Shown: positions 19,455 through 28,625, counted from the first letter of the stretch. The stretch: DNA of 64,000 nt from Methylophaga sp. (GCA_020831825.1 JAFIFW010000005.1:62001-126000), one strand, 5' to 3'. The notes: generated by a model not told the origin, from the sequence alone. Made by a program: numbers and translations.

Positions 19455-20795
19455 TCAGAAAATAACGCTATCAGCAAGTAATTCTCCTCGCAAGGAGTTG
19501 CTGTGTGCTTCGGTAATGGTGACATCAACAAACTTGCCGATCAGCGACTCATCGCCAGCAAAGTTCACAACCCGATTGTTCTCGGTGCGGCCAGCCATAT
19601 CGCCATCGCCGCGAACTGCCGGACGGTCCACAAGAATACGCTGCACAGTGCCCAGCATTGCCTGACTGTGCTGATTTTCCAGCTCACGCAGGCGATCTTG
19701 CATGATCTGCAATCGCTGTTTCTTTTCCTCTTCGGAAACAGAGTCGTCAAATGCCGCCGCAGGTGTACCGGGACGAGCGCTATAAATAAAGCTGAACGAG
19801 TGATCAAATTCAATCTCGTTGATGAGCTTCATGGTCGCATTAAAATCCGCTTCAGTCTCATTGGGGAAGCCGATAATAAAGTCGCTGGACATGCTCAAAT
19901 TGGGACGATTTTTTTTCAGTCGACGAATTTTGTCTTTGTATTCCAGTACCGTGTGGCCACGTTTCATCATCATCAGGATGCGATCAGAACCAGACTGCAC
20001 GGGCAGGTGCAAATGGCTGACCAGCTCAGGCACTTCGGCAAAGGCCTGAATCAGGCTATCGGAAAACTCTACCGGGTGAGAGGTGGTAAAACGAATACGC
20101 TCAATGCCATCAATCGCTGCAACGTAGTGGATCAGCAAGGCCAAATCGGCAACTTCGTCATCCTCGATCACACCGCGATAGGCATTAACATTCTGCCCCA
20201 GCAGGTTAACTTCCCGAACACCTTGAGCAGCCAGCGCGCGTATTTCACGCAGCACGCTACCCAGTGGACGACTGACCTCTTCACCCCGCGTGTATGGCAC
20301 TACACAGAAAGTACAGTATTTACTGCAGCCTTCCATAATCGAAACATAGGCAGTCGGGCCTTCAGCGCGAGCTTCCGGCAAATTGTCGAATTTTTCAATT
20401 TCAGGGAAGGAAATATCGATTCTGGGCTTGTGAGTCTTTCTGACCTCCTCAAGCATGGTCGGCAGTCGATGCAGCGTTTGAGGCCCGAAAATCAGATCAA
20501 CATACGGCGCACGCTTGCGGATAGCCTCGCCTTCCTGACTCGCAACGCAACCGCCCACACCAATCACCAGCCCCGGACGCTTGTCTTTCCAACGTTTCCA
20601 GCGACCAAGCTGGTGGAAGACTTTTTCCTGGGCTTTTTCACGAATCGAGCAGGTGTTAAGCAACAACACGTCGGCTTCTTCGGGGATATCGGTAGGAACC
20701 AGCTGATGGGAGTCCGCCAGCACTTCGGCCATTTTGGATGAATCATATTCGTTCATCTGACAGCCGTAGGTTTTGATGTACAGTTTTCCGGTCAT
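19455..20795 (-). CDS. miaB: tRNA methylthiotransferase MiaB
   Basis: MiaB is a radical-SAM enzyme that methylthiolates N6-isopentenyladenosine-37 of tRNA. The N-terminal domain holds cluster cysteines in [18 protein letters not shown] and VGGC. The radical-SAM motif is CSKYCTFC, and a TRAM domain ends the protein. The frame can start at a TTG at 20813, but the ATG at 20795 gives the family's usual [15 protein letters not shown] beginning (446 residues). No strong ribosome site is seen at either start. Confidence 0.95.
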   Translation of the reverse strand: MTGKLYIKTYGCQMNEYDSSKMAEVLADSHQLVPTDIPEEADVLLLNTCSIREKAQEKVFHQLGRWKRWKDKRPGLVIGVGGCVASQEGEAIRKRAPYVDLIFGPQTLHRLPTMLEEVRKTHKPRIDISFPEIEKFDNLPEARAEGPTAYVSIMEGCSKYCTFCVVPYTRGEEVSRPLGSVLREIRALAAQGVREVNLLGQNVNAYRGVIEDDEVADLALLIHYVAAIDGIERIRFTTSHPVEFSDSLIQAFAEVPELVSHLHLPVQSGSDRILMMMKRGHTVLEYKDKIRRLKKNRPNLSMSSDFIIGFPNETEADFNATMKLINEIEFDHSFSFIYSARPGTPAAAFDDSVSEEEKKQRLQIMQDRLRELENQHSQAMLGTVQRILVDRPAVRGDGDMAGRTENNRVVNFAGDESLIGKFVDVTITEAHSNSLRGELLADSVIF

Positions 20796-21026
20796 GTTGA
20801 CAGTGATTTGCAAAGGGCGGTCAGGATACTCTTTTTCATATAATTAGTACAGACAAGTGATTGTTTTTTCAGGTGCAAATGACATGATTTGCAGATGGCT
20901 AATCCGGACGCCGTTGCCGGGTTCTGAATTCAAAGGCTTTTTCATATTCAGGCAAGTCATAAAACATGGCCAATCGCCCGGCAGCGGCATCAGCAATTCA
21001 CAAGCAGCCACATAAACTCATTTTGC

Positions 21027-22061
21027 TCACTCAACCACCGATGCAAACTTCGGCAGCTCATGATCAAAAAGAGACATCACCGATATTATTCTGGTGACAT
21101 GCTTGCCATGCAACTGCGCCACGACCACCGGTTGCTCTGCGGCCAGCAACCACAACTGACCATCCAGGGTGACATCAAAGCCTGTCACCTGTGACAAGGC
21201 ATCGAGAAACTTCTGTTCCTGTTGCATCAGCGCTTGTTCACAAGCTCGCCGGGTTGTGATCAGTGCACCTACATCCAGCCCTTCCCCTGTCAGTGAATAC
21301 TGAGCACCAAAACGATTACAGCCCGCATCACCACTCAATTGCTCATCGGTTGAAAAAGTCAGGCTGAGGCGGGAATCTGCATGCGGCGGTTGATCCAAAA
21401 TCTCGACAACCTGCCAATCCGCGCCTTGCAACAACTGTTCGGGTTGACCACCACAGCCCTTCAAATCACGCCCCGCCAGATTAAACGCGACATGGTAGGG
21501 ATAGGGCATGCCGGTCATGGTGTCATTGCAGACACCGGGTACCACCAGCGCCGACATCGATTTGTCATCCGATTCAATCAAAACCTGGCCGGCCGTATCC
21601 ATCGATTGCTGGTTGGCAGAGATGTTCTGTTCTGCTTCACCGGGTTGCAGCAGGGCCAGCTGGCCGTGATGCAAGGTGATACTCCAGAAGGGTTCGTTAC
21701 CACGTGCCTGAAAAGGCTCTGCCAGCGTACCGAAAACAACACATTGAGGATATTGCTGACCTTTCCAGCGTAATTGCGCCGTATTACCTTTGCTCCAGAA
21801 TACGGTGTCATCATCGCTTGCCGATTCAAACCGGGAACCGGATGCACTCATCGCGGGTTGTAGCGCCATAATGCTATCGCCCAGTTGCAGTACGATTTCT
21901 TCCTCTAAATATTCAACAGTGATCCACTGCTGTCCACAGTGCATTTGAATTGCTTCCGGGGCCGCCAGGATCGGCTCTGCAACATCATCACTACAAGCGC
22001 TGAGTATCAGCGCCGCTGCAGCAACAAGCAGAAGTTTATTGAACTTCGATGATAGTTTCAT
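21027..22061 (-). CDS. Three-domain lipoprotein with META/HslJ domain
   Basis: A probable envelope lipoprotein of 344 residues. The signal peptide ends in lipobox LSAC. An MliC-like lysozyme-inhibitor domain follows (FWSKGNTAQLRWKGQQYPQC), then a domain like COG3650 around ARGNEPFWSITL. A META/HslJ domain follows, with ADWQVVEILDQPP and SGDAGCNRFGAQY. HslJ-type domains are linked to outer-membrane stress and novobiocin tolerance, but the role here is unknown. The start overlaps the preceding lipoprotein gene by 26 bp; an upstream ATG at 22094 is less likely because it lacks a signal sequence at its N-terminus. Confidence 0.75.
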   Translation of the reverse strand: MKLSSKFNKLLLVAAAALILSACSDDVAEPILAAPEAIQMHCGQQWITVEYLEEEIVLQLGDSIMALQPAMSASGSRFESASDDDTVFWSKGNTAQLRWKGQQYPQCVVFGTLAEPFQARGNEPFWSITLHHGQLALLQPGEAEQNISANQQSMDTAGQVLIESDDKSMSALVVPGVCNDTMTGMPYPYHVAFNLAGRDLKGCGGQPEQLLQGADWQVVEILDQPPHADSRLSLTFSTDEQLSGDAGCNRFGAQYSLTGEGLDVGALITTRRACEQALMQQEQKFLDALSQVTGFDVTLDGQLWLLAAEQPVVVAQLHGKHVTRIISVMSLFDHELPKFASVVE

Positions 22062-22356
22062 ATTCAGGCCGTACAAGTTTGGGGTCACCTTCATTCAGAC
22101 ATAAAAAAGTGACATCGTAGGTATAGCGGATGCGTTTGCGCATGCTGATTTTGCTGACCAATACTTGCTTACCCATTTCGGTGCAGTGACGTTCTGCCTG
22201 TTCCAAGGCTGCACCTTTGGCGGTCGAGGCATTCATATCATCAGTCATCACGTTATAGGTATCCGGCCCGACCGTTCTGACTCCCGAGGTGTTCACTGCG
22301 CAGCCAGTAAGCAATATCAGCCACCCAGCCACCATGGTTAGTGCAATTTGTTTCAT
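22036..22356 (-). CDS. Small lipoprotein, unknown function
   Basis: A 106-residue predicted lipoprotein. MKQIALTMVAGWLILLTGC gives a signal peptide and lipobox LTGC. The mature part (GPDTYNVMTDDMNASTAKGAALEQAE...) resembles small YajG/DUF-type envelope proteins but I do not recognise a named family. The ATG at 22356 is preceded by GGAGGCGGTA, a strong ribosome site, so it was preferred over the longer frame from 22386. It probably shares an operon with the META-domain gene it overlaps. Confidence 0.75.
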   Translation of the reverse strand: MKQIALTMVAGWLILLTGCAVNTSGVRTVGPDTYNVMTDDMNASTAKGAALEQAERHCTEMGKQVLVSKISMRKRIRYTYDVTFLCLNEGDPKLVRPEYETIIEVQ

Positions 22357-22517
22357 TACCGCCTCCGTGTTACAAACCAGCCACATTTAATGGATTATCT
22401 GCTGATCGCCCCTGTTAAACAATCTCCGAGACTTGTAAACTCCACAAGCAGTTGAGTCAAAGGCAAACTGCCGCCACAATGACCGCTTGCAATTCAGGTT
22501 CTCGAGAGGAAACAGAC

Positions 22518-22973
22518 ATGGATACTGCGCTAATCTGGGTCATTTTAGGACTGCTGCTGATCTTATCCGAGCTGCTGGCGACCAGTATTGTTGCTGTATT
22601 TTTCGGAGCTGCTGCTGTGCTGGTGGGCATTTTGCTCTGGGCAGGGGTGATTCACTCTGCAGAAATGCAGTTTGTCCTGTTTAGTTTTTTCAGCCTGTTG
22701 TTTCTTTTTACCAGTCGCGCCAGGTTAAAGCGTTATCTGGTTGGCGATGTCGTCGATAAAGACGATAGTCACAAAACTTTCCGGGAAAATCTCGGTGAGG
22801 AAGCGATGGCAGCGAGCGATTTTTCACAAGGCAAAGGACGAATTACTCTCAATGGCGTTGCCTGGGATGCAGAAAGCCTTTCCCGTGAAGACCTGATCAG
22901 TAAGGGTGACCGAGTATGGATTGTCGCCAATAACGGCATTCACTTGACCGTCAGCAAACACCCTCCCCAATAA
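22518..22973 (+). CDS. NfeD-like membrane protein
   Basis: A 151-residue short NfeD protein with two or three N-terminal transmembrane segments (about 4-75). A C-terminal OB-fold domain contains GKGRITLNGVAWDAESL and KGDRVWIVANNGIHLTV. NfeD proteins pair with SPFH/stomatin partners, and the qmcA homologue is 34 bp downstream. The ATG at 22518 follows AGAGGAAACAGAC, a good ribosome site. Longer upstream codons are not membrane-like. Confidence 0.88.
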   Translation: MDTALIWVILGLLLILSELLATSIVAVFFGAAAVLVGILLWAGVIHSAEMQFVLFSFFSLLFLFTSRARLKRYLVGDVVDKDDSHKTFRENLGEEAMAASDFSQGKGRITLNGVAWDAESLSREDLISKGDRVWIVANNGIHLTVSKHPPQ

Positions 22974-23007
22974 CCTTCAATCAAATCCACGTAAAGGAGC
23001 TTAATTC

Positions 23008-23934
23008 ATGGATATCGGTCTTATTATATCGCTTGGCCTTGCCGCCGCGATTGTCATTGCAGTCATCAAATCTGCCGTGGTGGTGCCACAACGTTCAAAC
23101 TACATCATCGAACGGCTCGGTAAATACTCCCGTACACTGGATTCAGGCTTTCATATCCTGATCCCTTTTATCGACAAACTGGCCTACCGCCACACCCTGA
23201 AAGAAGAAGTGATTGATGTCGATCGTCAGGAGTGCGTGACTAAAGACAACATTCAGGTGGGTGTTAATGGTGTGCTTTACCTGCAAGTCATTGATGCCCA
23301 GAAAGCCAGTTACGGTATTCAGGACTATCGCTACGCAGCAGCGCAATTGGCCCAGACCACCATGCGTTCGGTGATTGGTCAAATTGACCTGGATAAAACC
23401 TTCGAAGAACGCGCCAAAATCAACGAAGAAGTCGTGCAAGTTGTTGACGAGGCTGCCTCGCCCTGGGGCATCAAGGTACTGCGATACGAAATCTCTGACA
23501 TCAGTCTGCCAGACAGCATCAAAGATGCACTGGAACAACAAATGCGCGCCGAACGTGAACGTCGTGCCGCCATTGCCCGATCCGAAGGTGAACGTCAGGC
23601 CATGATCAACGTCTCTGAAGGCCAACGTCAGGAAATGGTCAACGTCTCTGAAGGTGAAAAAATGCGTCAAATCAACGAGGCCGAAGGTCGTGCCCGTGAA
23701 ATTGAGCTGATTGCCGTGGCGACTGCCGAAGGTTTACGCAAAATTGCCTCGGCCATCAATGAGCCGGGCGGTCAGGATGCTGTTAGCCTGAGAGTTGCGG
23801 AACAGTATGTGAAAGAGTTTGGCAACCTGGCCAAAGAAAACAACACCATGATCATTCCGGCAGAACTGGCGGGTATTGGAGGTGCTGTCGCAGGACTGAC
23901 GCAAATCCTCAGTCAAAGCAAATCATCCAAGTAA
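23008..23934 (+). CDS. qmcA: SPFH/stomatin-family protein QmcA
   Basis: A 308-residue inner-membrane SPFH protein thought to organise membrane microdomains with NfeD. One N-terminal membrane helix (about 4-22) precedes the SPFH domain (VVPQRSNYIIERLGKYSRTL to DISLPDSIKDALEQQ). The following helical stretch, about 190-235, shows clear 11-residue repeats beginning SEG/AEG, as expected for a stomatin coiled coil. The ribosome site is AAAGGAGC. A terminator follows at once. Confidence 0.93.
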   Translation: MDIGLIISLGLAAAIVIAVIKSAVVVPQRSNYIIERLGKYSRTLDSGFHILIPFIDKLAYRHTLKEEVIDVDRQECVTKDNIQVGVNGVLYLQVIDAQKASYGIQDYRYAAAQLAQTTMRSVIGQIDLDKTFEERAKINEEVVQVVDEAASPWGIKVLRYEISDISLPDSIKDALEQQMRAERERRAAIARSEGERQAMINVSEGQRQEMVNVSEGEKMRQINEAEGRAREIELIAVATAEGLRKIASAINEPGGQDAVSLRVAEQYVKEFGNLAKENNTMIIPAELAGIGGAVAGLTQILSQSKSSK

Positions 23935-23940
23935 TCATCA

Positions 23941-23976
23941 GGGCGCATCGTCAGACGGTGCGCCCACTCTTTTTGA
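23941..23976 (+). terminator. Terminator after qmcA
   Basis: GGGCGCA (23941-23947) pairs with TGCGCCC (23959-23965). A T-rich tail CTCTTTTT follows a few bases later. It begins 6 bp after the qmcA stop. Confidence 0.75.
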
Positions 23977-24076
23977 GCTGGCTTATCTATGCCGGATAAA
24001 AAGACAGTCTACTTTGAATACTTACACTTACATGCAAAGCCTTAGTTACAAAGCTTTGCGAAGCTGCCAAATCAGC

Positions 24077-24880
24077 TTAATTTACTATCTCTAAATGCAT
24101 TTTCTCCCATACCTGCACCATGCGTTTTTTGGTCAGTCCCCAGCGATAACCGCCCAGAGCCCCACTTTGCTGAACCACCCGATGACAGGGGATCAACAAG
24201 GCCACCGGATTAGCACCAATGGCATTGCCAACAGCACGGGCCGCCTTGGGCGAACCTATTGCTGCCGCAACCTCGGCATAACTGGCCAGTTCGCCCGGTG
24301 GAATTTTCAACAACGCACGCCAAACCGCAATTTGAAAGTTAGTGCCGCGCACATGGACAGAGACTGGACCTGATTCACTGCGCTGCATCTTGCCCAATAA
24401 ATCAGTCAGCACATGCCCGGTCGATTGGCTATTTTCCCGGATCAGACTCAATGGCCAGGCTTTTCTCAACTCATCAAGCATGTCGTCGAGCTCGGTAAAA
24501 TCGACAAATCCTGCCCGACAAATTCCGCGCAGGGTGATCGCGATAAACAGGTCACCGAACGGACTTGAATGCACTCCATAGTCAATGCAGATTTGCCGGC
24601 CGTGCTGCCTATATTCGCTGCAACTCATCGCTTCTAATCTGACAACGTGATCAGAAGCAGCCCGTATCGAATCGGCACTCTGCAACAGGTATTTGCCTCG
24701 GTCCAATCCAAATACCTGAAAAAAGCGTTTGGGCGTGGTACCAGCCCAGCGGCAAACAAGTTGCTGAAATTGATCAGGACTCAGCTCCAGATGCATCGCG
24801 ACTCTCTCAACAGAAACCAATTCACTTGCATGCTCAGTCAGATAGCGCATTGCTTTTTGGATGAGTTGACTCTCGCTCAT
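24077..24880 (-). CDS. Ada-like methylated-DNA alkyltransferase with AraC domain
   Basis: A 267-residue protein joining an AraC-type helix-turn-helix (about 1-80) to an O6-methylguanine-DNA methyltransferase. The suicide cysteine is Cys232 in PCHRV, preceded by GTNFQIAVWRALLKIPPG and the helix ARAVGNAIGANP. The N-terminal phosphotriester-sensing zinc domain of E. coli Ada is absent. It can therefore repair O6-alkylguanine, but should not be switched by phosphotriester methylation in the Ada manner. No neighbouring repair gene was seen. Confidence 0.9.
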   Translation of the reverse strand: MSESQLIQKAMRYLTEHASELVSVERVAMHLELSPDQFQQLVCRWAGTTPKRFFQVFGLDRGKYLLQSADSIRAASDHVVRLEAMSCSEYRQHGRQICIDYGVHSSPFGDLFIAITLRGICRAGFVDFTELDDMLDELRKAWPLSLIRENSQSTGHVLTDLLGKMQRSESGPVSVHVRGTNFQIAVWRALLKIPPGELASYAEVAAAIGSPKAARAVGNAIGANPVALLIPCHRVVQQSGALGGYRWGLTKKRMVQVWEKMHLEIVN

Positions 24881-25026
24881 TTAGAAAACTTTCCGATAAA
24901 ATTCTCATGCTATAGAACTTCTGGCGTATTGCCGACTCGAATTTTGCGTTTTTTAAATATCTCCGCTGCGCTTGCGGATCTCTGCGATTGTATGCATCGT
25001 GATGTTTTGTTTATTCAAGGAAATCC

Positions 25027-25635
25027 ATGACTAACTCTGAAAAAAGCCAACGCCATAAAGCGCGCATGCAACGTCAAAAGGCTATAGTTGATGAAAAGAT
25101 TCAACAAGCTACGCAGGATAAAGGCTTATTGCTGTGCATCACCGGCAATGGCAAAGGCAAAAGCTCATCCGGTTTTGGCATGATTGCACGGGCGCTGGGC
25201 CATGATATGAAAGTGGGCATCGTGCAATTTATCAAAGGTGCCATGAGCACTGGGGAAGAAGCTTTTTTCCGGCGCTTTCCCGAACAGGTCAGCTATCACG
25301 TGGTTGGCGATGGCTTCACCTGGGACACCCAAAATCTGGAACAGGACAAGGCTTCTGCCGAAGCAGGTTGGGAGATTGTGAAAGCGATGCTGCAGGACGA
25401 AAGCATTCAGGTAATTTTGCTGGATGAGCTGAATATCGTGCTGAAAATGAACTATCTGGATGCACAAAAAGTATTAGCCGACATTGCAGCTCGGCCAGCA
25501 ATGCAGCATGTCATTATCACCGGGCGCGGCGCACCGGAGAGCGTGATCGAAGCCTCAGATACGGTTAGCCGCGTTGATGATGTGAAACATGCGTTTCGCG
25601 CGGGGATTCGTGCCCAAAAAGGTATTGAGCTATAG
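25027..25635 (+). CDS. cobO: Cob(I)yrinic acid a,c-diamide adenosyltransferase
   Basis: CobO/BtuR transfers the adenosyl group from ATP to cobalt in corrinoids, used in cobalamin synthesis or salvage. The 202-residue protein has the P-loop GNGKGKSS (about 40-47) and VGIVQFIKGAMSTGEEAFF. VILLDELNIVLKM (Walker B) and ITGRGAPESVIEASD are also present. It stands alone between a divergent repair gene and a long intergenic space. No cobalamin riboswitch was recognised in its 146-bp leader. Confidence 0.95.
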   Translation: MTNSEKSQRHKARMQRQKAIVDEKIQQATQDKGLLLCITGNGKGKSSSGFGMIARALGHDMKVGIVQFIKGAMSTGEEAFFRRFPEQVSYHVVGDGFTWDTQNLEQDKASAEAGWEIVKAMLQDESIQVILLDELNIVLKMNYLDAQKVLADIAARPAMQHVIITGRGAPESVIEASDTVSRVDDVKHAFRAGIRAQKGIEL

Positions 25636-26117
25636 TGGCAGGGATTCAGGCTTAGCTGGATGACGCGTTGCTGAAGCGGGTATTTCTACCGACCAGATTT
25701 CCTCAACTTGGGACAGACTCAGCTCAGCTTTCAGTTGCACACTACTGTTTTGCATATTATACGACTGAACAAGCTGTAAGAAGCCTGAGAATCGCGGCAG
25801 GTTTTGAGATGTGCTCTGGTAAAAACTGGTTTACAAATTTATGGATTCATTTCCCTGTTTCAGCTCAGCGGCTCCGGGATTCTTGGGCTCAGATTTAAAA
25901 AACGCCGCAAGATTTGCTATGGTTAAAGCAAGCCAGACACTCAGTCTGCATTTATGTCACTAAGCACCAAAACGTTGCATTAGTGGGCCACGGCGTTATT
26001 GATTCATCGAATCTGTTCAACCCTGTCATCAATCGCAAACGCCTGCTAAATGCACGTTTCCATCAGGTTCAACACTGAGCCAGAACAAATCGGGTTAACA
26101 CTTGAGGGAAGCTTGTT
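25636..26117. other. Intergenic stretch without recognised gene
   Basis: These 482 bases lie between cobO and the MFS gene. One 76-codon frame on the plus strand has no recognisable protein character and no clear ribosome site. GAGGGAA shortly before 26118 is the ribosome site of the MFS gene. No RNA gene or riboswitch was recognised. Confidence 0.5.
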
Positions 26118-27188
26118 ATGCATTCTTTGGCATTATTGCGACCAATTCAAGCCATTTTATGGGGCGTTGCGCTCCTGTTATTAGGCAACGGCCTGATCAA
26201 CACACTGCTGACACTTCGCGGTGTCAGTGAAGGATTCTCCAGCGCCGTGCTCGGCCTTGTCATGTCGAGTTTTTTTGTCGGCTTTATTTGTGGAACATGG
26301 GTCAGCCCTCGCCTGATAAAACGCATGGGGCATATTCGCACCTTCGCTTTTTGTGCCTCGCTCTGTGCTTCGGCAGCACTGCTGCATATTATTTTTATTG
26401 ATGCGATTTCCTGGATGCTGCTGCGTTTTATTTACGGCCTTGCCTTTGTCACGCTAATGACCGTCATTGAAAGCTGGTTAAACAGCCAGTCAGCCCCACA
26501 TGAACGTGGTCGCATTTTCGCCTTTTACATGGTGGTGAATCTAGGCGCACTGGCAGTCGCCCAACAAATGCTGCGACTGGATAGCCCGGAAAACTTTCCG
26601 CTGTTTGCTCTGGTGTCTATTTTGATCTGCTCGGCATTATTGCCTGTCGCGATGACTCGCCGTGCTCAACCCACCATTTCAGATCACCCGAAAAGCAGTT
26701 TGAAAGCATTAGTGCGCTTCGCACCATTAGCCGTGACAGCTTCCGCGTTTTCAGGGCTTGCGATGGGGGCATTCTGGTCGATGACACCTATTTATGCCGC
26801 TGGCGTTGGCTTTGATACCGGCGGTATCGCCATGATCATGAGCGTCGCCATTCTAGGTGGCGCCGCATTGCAAATACCTATCGGTCGGATTTCTGATAAG
26901 TATGACCGACCCGCCGTGCTGATTGGGGTATTAATACTGGCCGCGATTATCGCCGTAGTCCTGGCCAGTTTAGCGGCATTTGCCATTTATCGTCGTCGAC
27001 ATGTCATCGATCTGGTATCAGGTAACCCAGCCCATTTTGAACCCATGATGCAGACCAGTGATCAAGCACTGAATATGATGTTTGATCAAAGCCAACCAGA
27101 TCTGTTTGATGACCCGGATTTTTATGGCGAAGACGAGCGTCAACGAATTATTGAGGCGTTTGAGAAAAGTGCAAATAACGAGCGATGA
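26118..27188 (+). CDS. MFS transporter, YcaD-like, apparently shortened
   Basis: The first about 290 residues match a YcaD-type major facilitator: GVSEGFSSAVLGLVMSSFFVGFICG, RFIYGLAFVTLMTVIESWLN, and an intact second-half start with GGAALQIPIGRISDKYDRPAVLIG. About nine membrane helices can be counted. The sequence then jumps from VLASLAAFAIYRRR directly to a soluble acidic tail ending in EDERQRIIEAFEKS. Family members are usually above 400 residues with 12 helices; this is 356. An in-frame loss of about three helices near 26950-27010 is inferred. The ribosome site GAGGGAA is good. Substrate unknown. Confidence 0.75.
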   Translation: MHSLALLRPIQAILWGVALLLLGNGLINTLLTLRGVSEGFSSAVLGLVMSSFFVGFICGTWVSPRLIKRMGHIRTFAFCASLCASAALLHIIFIDAISWMLLRFIYGLAFVTLMTVIESWLNSQSAPHERGRIFAFYMVVNLGALAVAQQMLRLDSPENFPLFALVSILICSALLPVAMTRRAQPTISDHPKSSLKALVRFAPLAVTASAFSGLAMGAFWSMTPIYAAGVGFDTGGIAMIMSVAILGGAALQIPIGRISDKYDRPAVLIGVLILAAIIAVVLASLAAFAIYRRRHVIDLVSGNPAHFEPMMQTSDQALNMMFDQSQPDLFDDPDFYGEDERQRIIEAFEKSANNER

Positions 27189-27325
27189 AGCTATGTTTCG
27201 ATGCCGTCTACGGCTCTGATTCGTCTGCATGTCTCAAGTTGGTTGAAGGAAAATCAGACACGCTGACCCTATTGATTTCAGGCTTATTTTCGGTCCTTCA
27301 AGATCTGGTAAACTCACCCTTTCTC

Positions 27326-27568
27326 TCACTTATCAACGGCAAGGACATAGATGACTAGCTCCTCAGCCACCACTTCATAAACCAAACGGTAGCCCGCTGA
27401 TCGTAGATTAATTTTGTACACGGAGCTGTAACCTCCAAGCTTTGCCGAAGGCACTCTTGGATTAACAAGTCGCTCTTCAAACTTCTTCTTGAACTGACTC
27501 TTCACAGGAGCGTTCAGCTTCTTCCATTCTTTCAGTGCTGAGGGTACAAATTTCAGCTTATAAGTCAT
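27326..27568 (-). CDS. RelE-family toxin, C-terminus shortened
   Basis: This 80-residue protein matches RelE/StbE mRNA interferases (YKLKFVPSALKEWKKL, NPRVPSAKLGGYSSVYKINLRSAGYRLVYEV). It stops at AVDK, where family members usually continue with Arg-Glu-Arg and a conserved Tyr. The next codons read TGA, then GAG AAA, so CGA-to-TGA is a likely nonsense change. The lost end normally carries catalytic residues. The ATG at 27568 lies inside the antitoxin gene end (11-bp overlap), the usual coupling; the frame is open further upstream but unrelated. Confidence 0.8.
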   Translation of the reverse strand: MTYKLKFVPSALKEWKKLNAPVKSQFKKKFEERLVNPRVPSAKLGGYSSVYKINLRSAGYRLVYEVVAEELVIYVLAVDK

Positions 27569-27809
27569 CCAATGACACCGCGATGGCTTCTGCGCGCTCA
27601 CCAAGGCGCTCTTCGACCAGCTTGCCCAGTTCGTAATCCTCAATCATTTCCATAATTGCTTCATACGTATCTGCAGGTACGAGGTATGCAGCAGGCTTGT
27701 TATGATTCAGAACAGCAATCGGGGAACCACTGGCCTGGGACAGCAATGATGATGGATTTTTCTTTAACTCTGAAATACTTACAGAGAAATCTGCTAATAC
27801 TTGGCGCAT
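27558..27809 (-). CDS. Phd/YefM-type antitoxin (StbD-like)
   Basis: An 83-residue antitoxin. Its N-terminal Phd-like DNA-binding part contains VSISELKKNPSSLLSQASGSPIAVLNHNKPAAYLVP. The charged C-terminal helix should neutralise the RelE toxin encoded directly after it. An AGG ribosome site lies before the ATG. An AT-rich stretch upstream (27825-27860) is the probable autoregulated promoter. The protein appears intact even though its toxin is shortened. Confidence 0.88.
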   Translation of the reverse strand: MRQVLADFSVSISELKKNPSSLLSQASGSPIAVLNHNKPAAYLVPADTYEAIMEMIEDYELGKLVEERLGERAEAIAVSLDDL

Positions 27810-27884
27810 ACAAACCTGACTAATGAGCTAAATAATGGTCATATTTTAGGTCATTTTATGGTTTTGGCTAGAAGCAAATTGAGC

Positions 27885-27998
27885 CATAACGCCTGCATAA
27901 ACGGCGGCTTTTACGCAGCGAAGCGGAGAAAAAGCCATCCAGTGGAGGGCTATCGGTCCGGAACGTATTTTATCAATGAGGGCATGGCCTGGTTAGGT
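27885..27998 (-). other. attC-like recombination site (candidate C)
   Basis: On the minus strand it starts with ACCTAAC (27992-27998), an exact RYYYAAC core that contains the stop codon of the ParE-like toxin, and ends with GTTATGG (27885-27891). Inside is a strong hairpin with arms GGCTTTT and AAAAGCC (about 27905-27936). The outer arms pair poorly beyond TAAC/GTTA, so this may be a worn or chimeric site. Confidence 0.45.
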
Positions 27999-28292
27999 TT
28001 CGATTTCTGGCAATTCGAGCTGTCTTTCACTCCGCCAGACTCGAATGAGTACAACCTCATTAGCCTGCCTGAGGTAGACAAGCCGAAATGGCGCATGAAT
28101 CAACTCCCGAAGATATTCCAGATTGAATTCGGGAACAACTCGTCCAATATCAGGATGGAGATGAAGCATTTCACAATGTCCGAGGATGGCAGTCAGATAC
28201 TCGTCACCGATCTGTGGCACGCCCTGCTCTCTGTAATAACCCTGAATAGCCTGTAAGTCCTCAAGTGCAGACTTTACGATGCGTAATTCCAT
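27993..28292 (-). CDS. RelE/ParE-superfamily toxin
   Basis: A 99-residue toxin with ParE-like features: ALEDLQAIQGYYREQG at the start, HPDIGRVVPEF in the middle, and FRLVYLRQANEVVLIRVWRSERQLEL at the C-terminal strands. ParE members poison gyrase; RelE members cleave mRNA; the mode here is not decided. Its ATG follows the antitoxin stop directly. Its TAA stop lies inside an RYYYAAC heptamer of a putative attC site, as in gene cassettes. Confidence 0.88.
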   Translation of the reverse strand: MELRIVKSALEDLQAIQGYYREQGVPQIGDEYLTAILGHCEMLHLHPDIGRVVPEFNLEYLRELIHAPFRLVYLRQANEVVLIRVWRSERQLELPEIET

Positions 28293-28562
28293 TTACTTGA
28301 TGTCCAACGTTCTCCTAGCATCCTCTAACGATACGGTTTTGCCCTCACGGACATCCATCAATCCTTGCGCCACCGCTTTTACAAACCGCAACTCCTCTGC
28401 GGTTTTCTCATAATCCTCGAGCCCCTGAACAACAGCGATGCCACGGCCACGACTGGTCAGCAGTATAGGACGATGCGTATCCTGCGCTCGACCAACAATT
28501 TTTCCAGGATTGATCTTAAGCTCAGAGAGAGGAATAACATCCTCGGAGAATTTCACATGCAT
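28293..28562 (-). CDS. Phd/YefM-family antitoxin
   Basis: An 89-residue antitoxin. Visible are MHVKFSEDVIPLSELKINPGKIV, then RPILLTSRGRGIAVVQGLEDYEKT, the typical Phd/YefM DNA-binding fold, followed by a C-terminal toxin-binding tail. The ATG at 28562 was chosen over a GTG three codons upstream; neither has a strong ribosome site. It is directly followed by the toxin gene. Confidence 0.88.
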   Translation of the reverse strand: MHVKFSEDVIPLSELKINPGKIVGRAQDTHRPILLTSRGRGIAVVQGLEDYEKTAEELRFVKAVAQGLMDVREGKTVSLEDARRTLDIK

Positions 28563-28625
28563 AGTGGTCACTCGGTCAACTATTTGGTGCCATTAATAGC
28601 ACCTGTTAACGGCTGCGGTCAAGAA

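Noticed and set aside
19503..20741. 412-codon plus-strand frame opposite miaB
   Set aside because: Long only because it mirrors miaB codon usage; miaB on the minus strand is unequivocal.
20899..20997. Minus-strand coding-like fragment ending FYDLPEYEKAFEFRTRQRRPD before miaB
   Set aside because: Composition looks protein-like, but there is no ATG with a ribosome site at its beginning and a stop lies just upstream; too short to support as a gene or a named remnant.
23580..23710. Tandem-repeat-like DNA in qmcA
   Set aside because: It encodes the normal 11-residue repeats of the SPFH coiled coil; no separate element is needed.
24881..25026. Possible cobalamin riboswitch before cobO
   Set aside because: The leader is short, with only a small TCCGC/GCGGA hairpin; no B12-box-like sequence was seen.
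25668..25898. 76-codon frame between cobO and the MFS gene
   Set aside because: No ribosome site, no recognisable protein pattern; treated as non-coding.
27801..28256. 151-codon plus-strand frame across the toxin region
   Set aside because: It runs antisense to the ParE-like toxin and through the attC-like region, with no family resemblance; it is a shadow.
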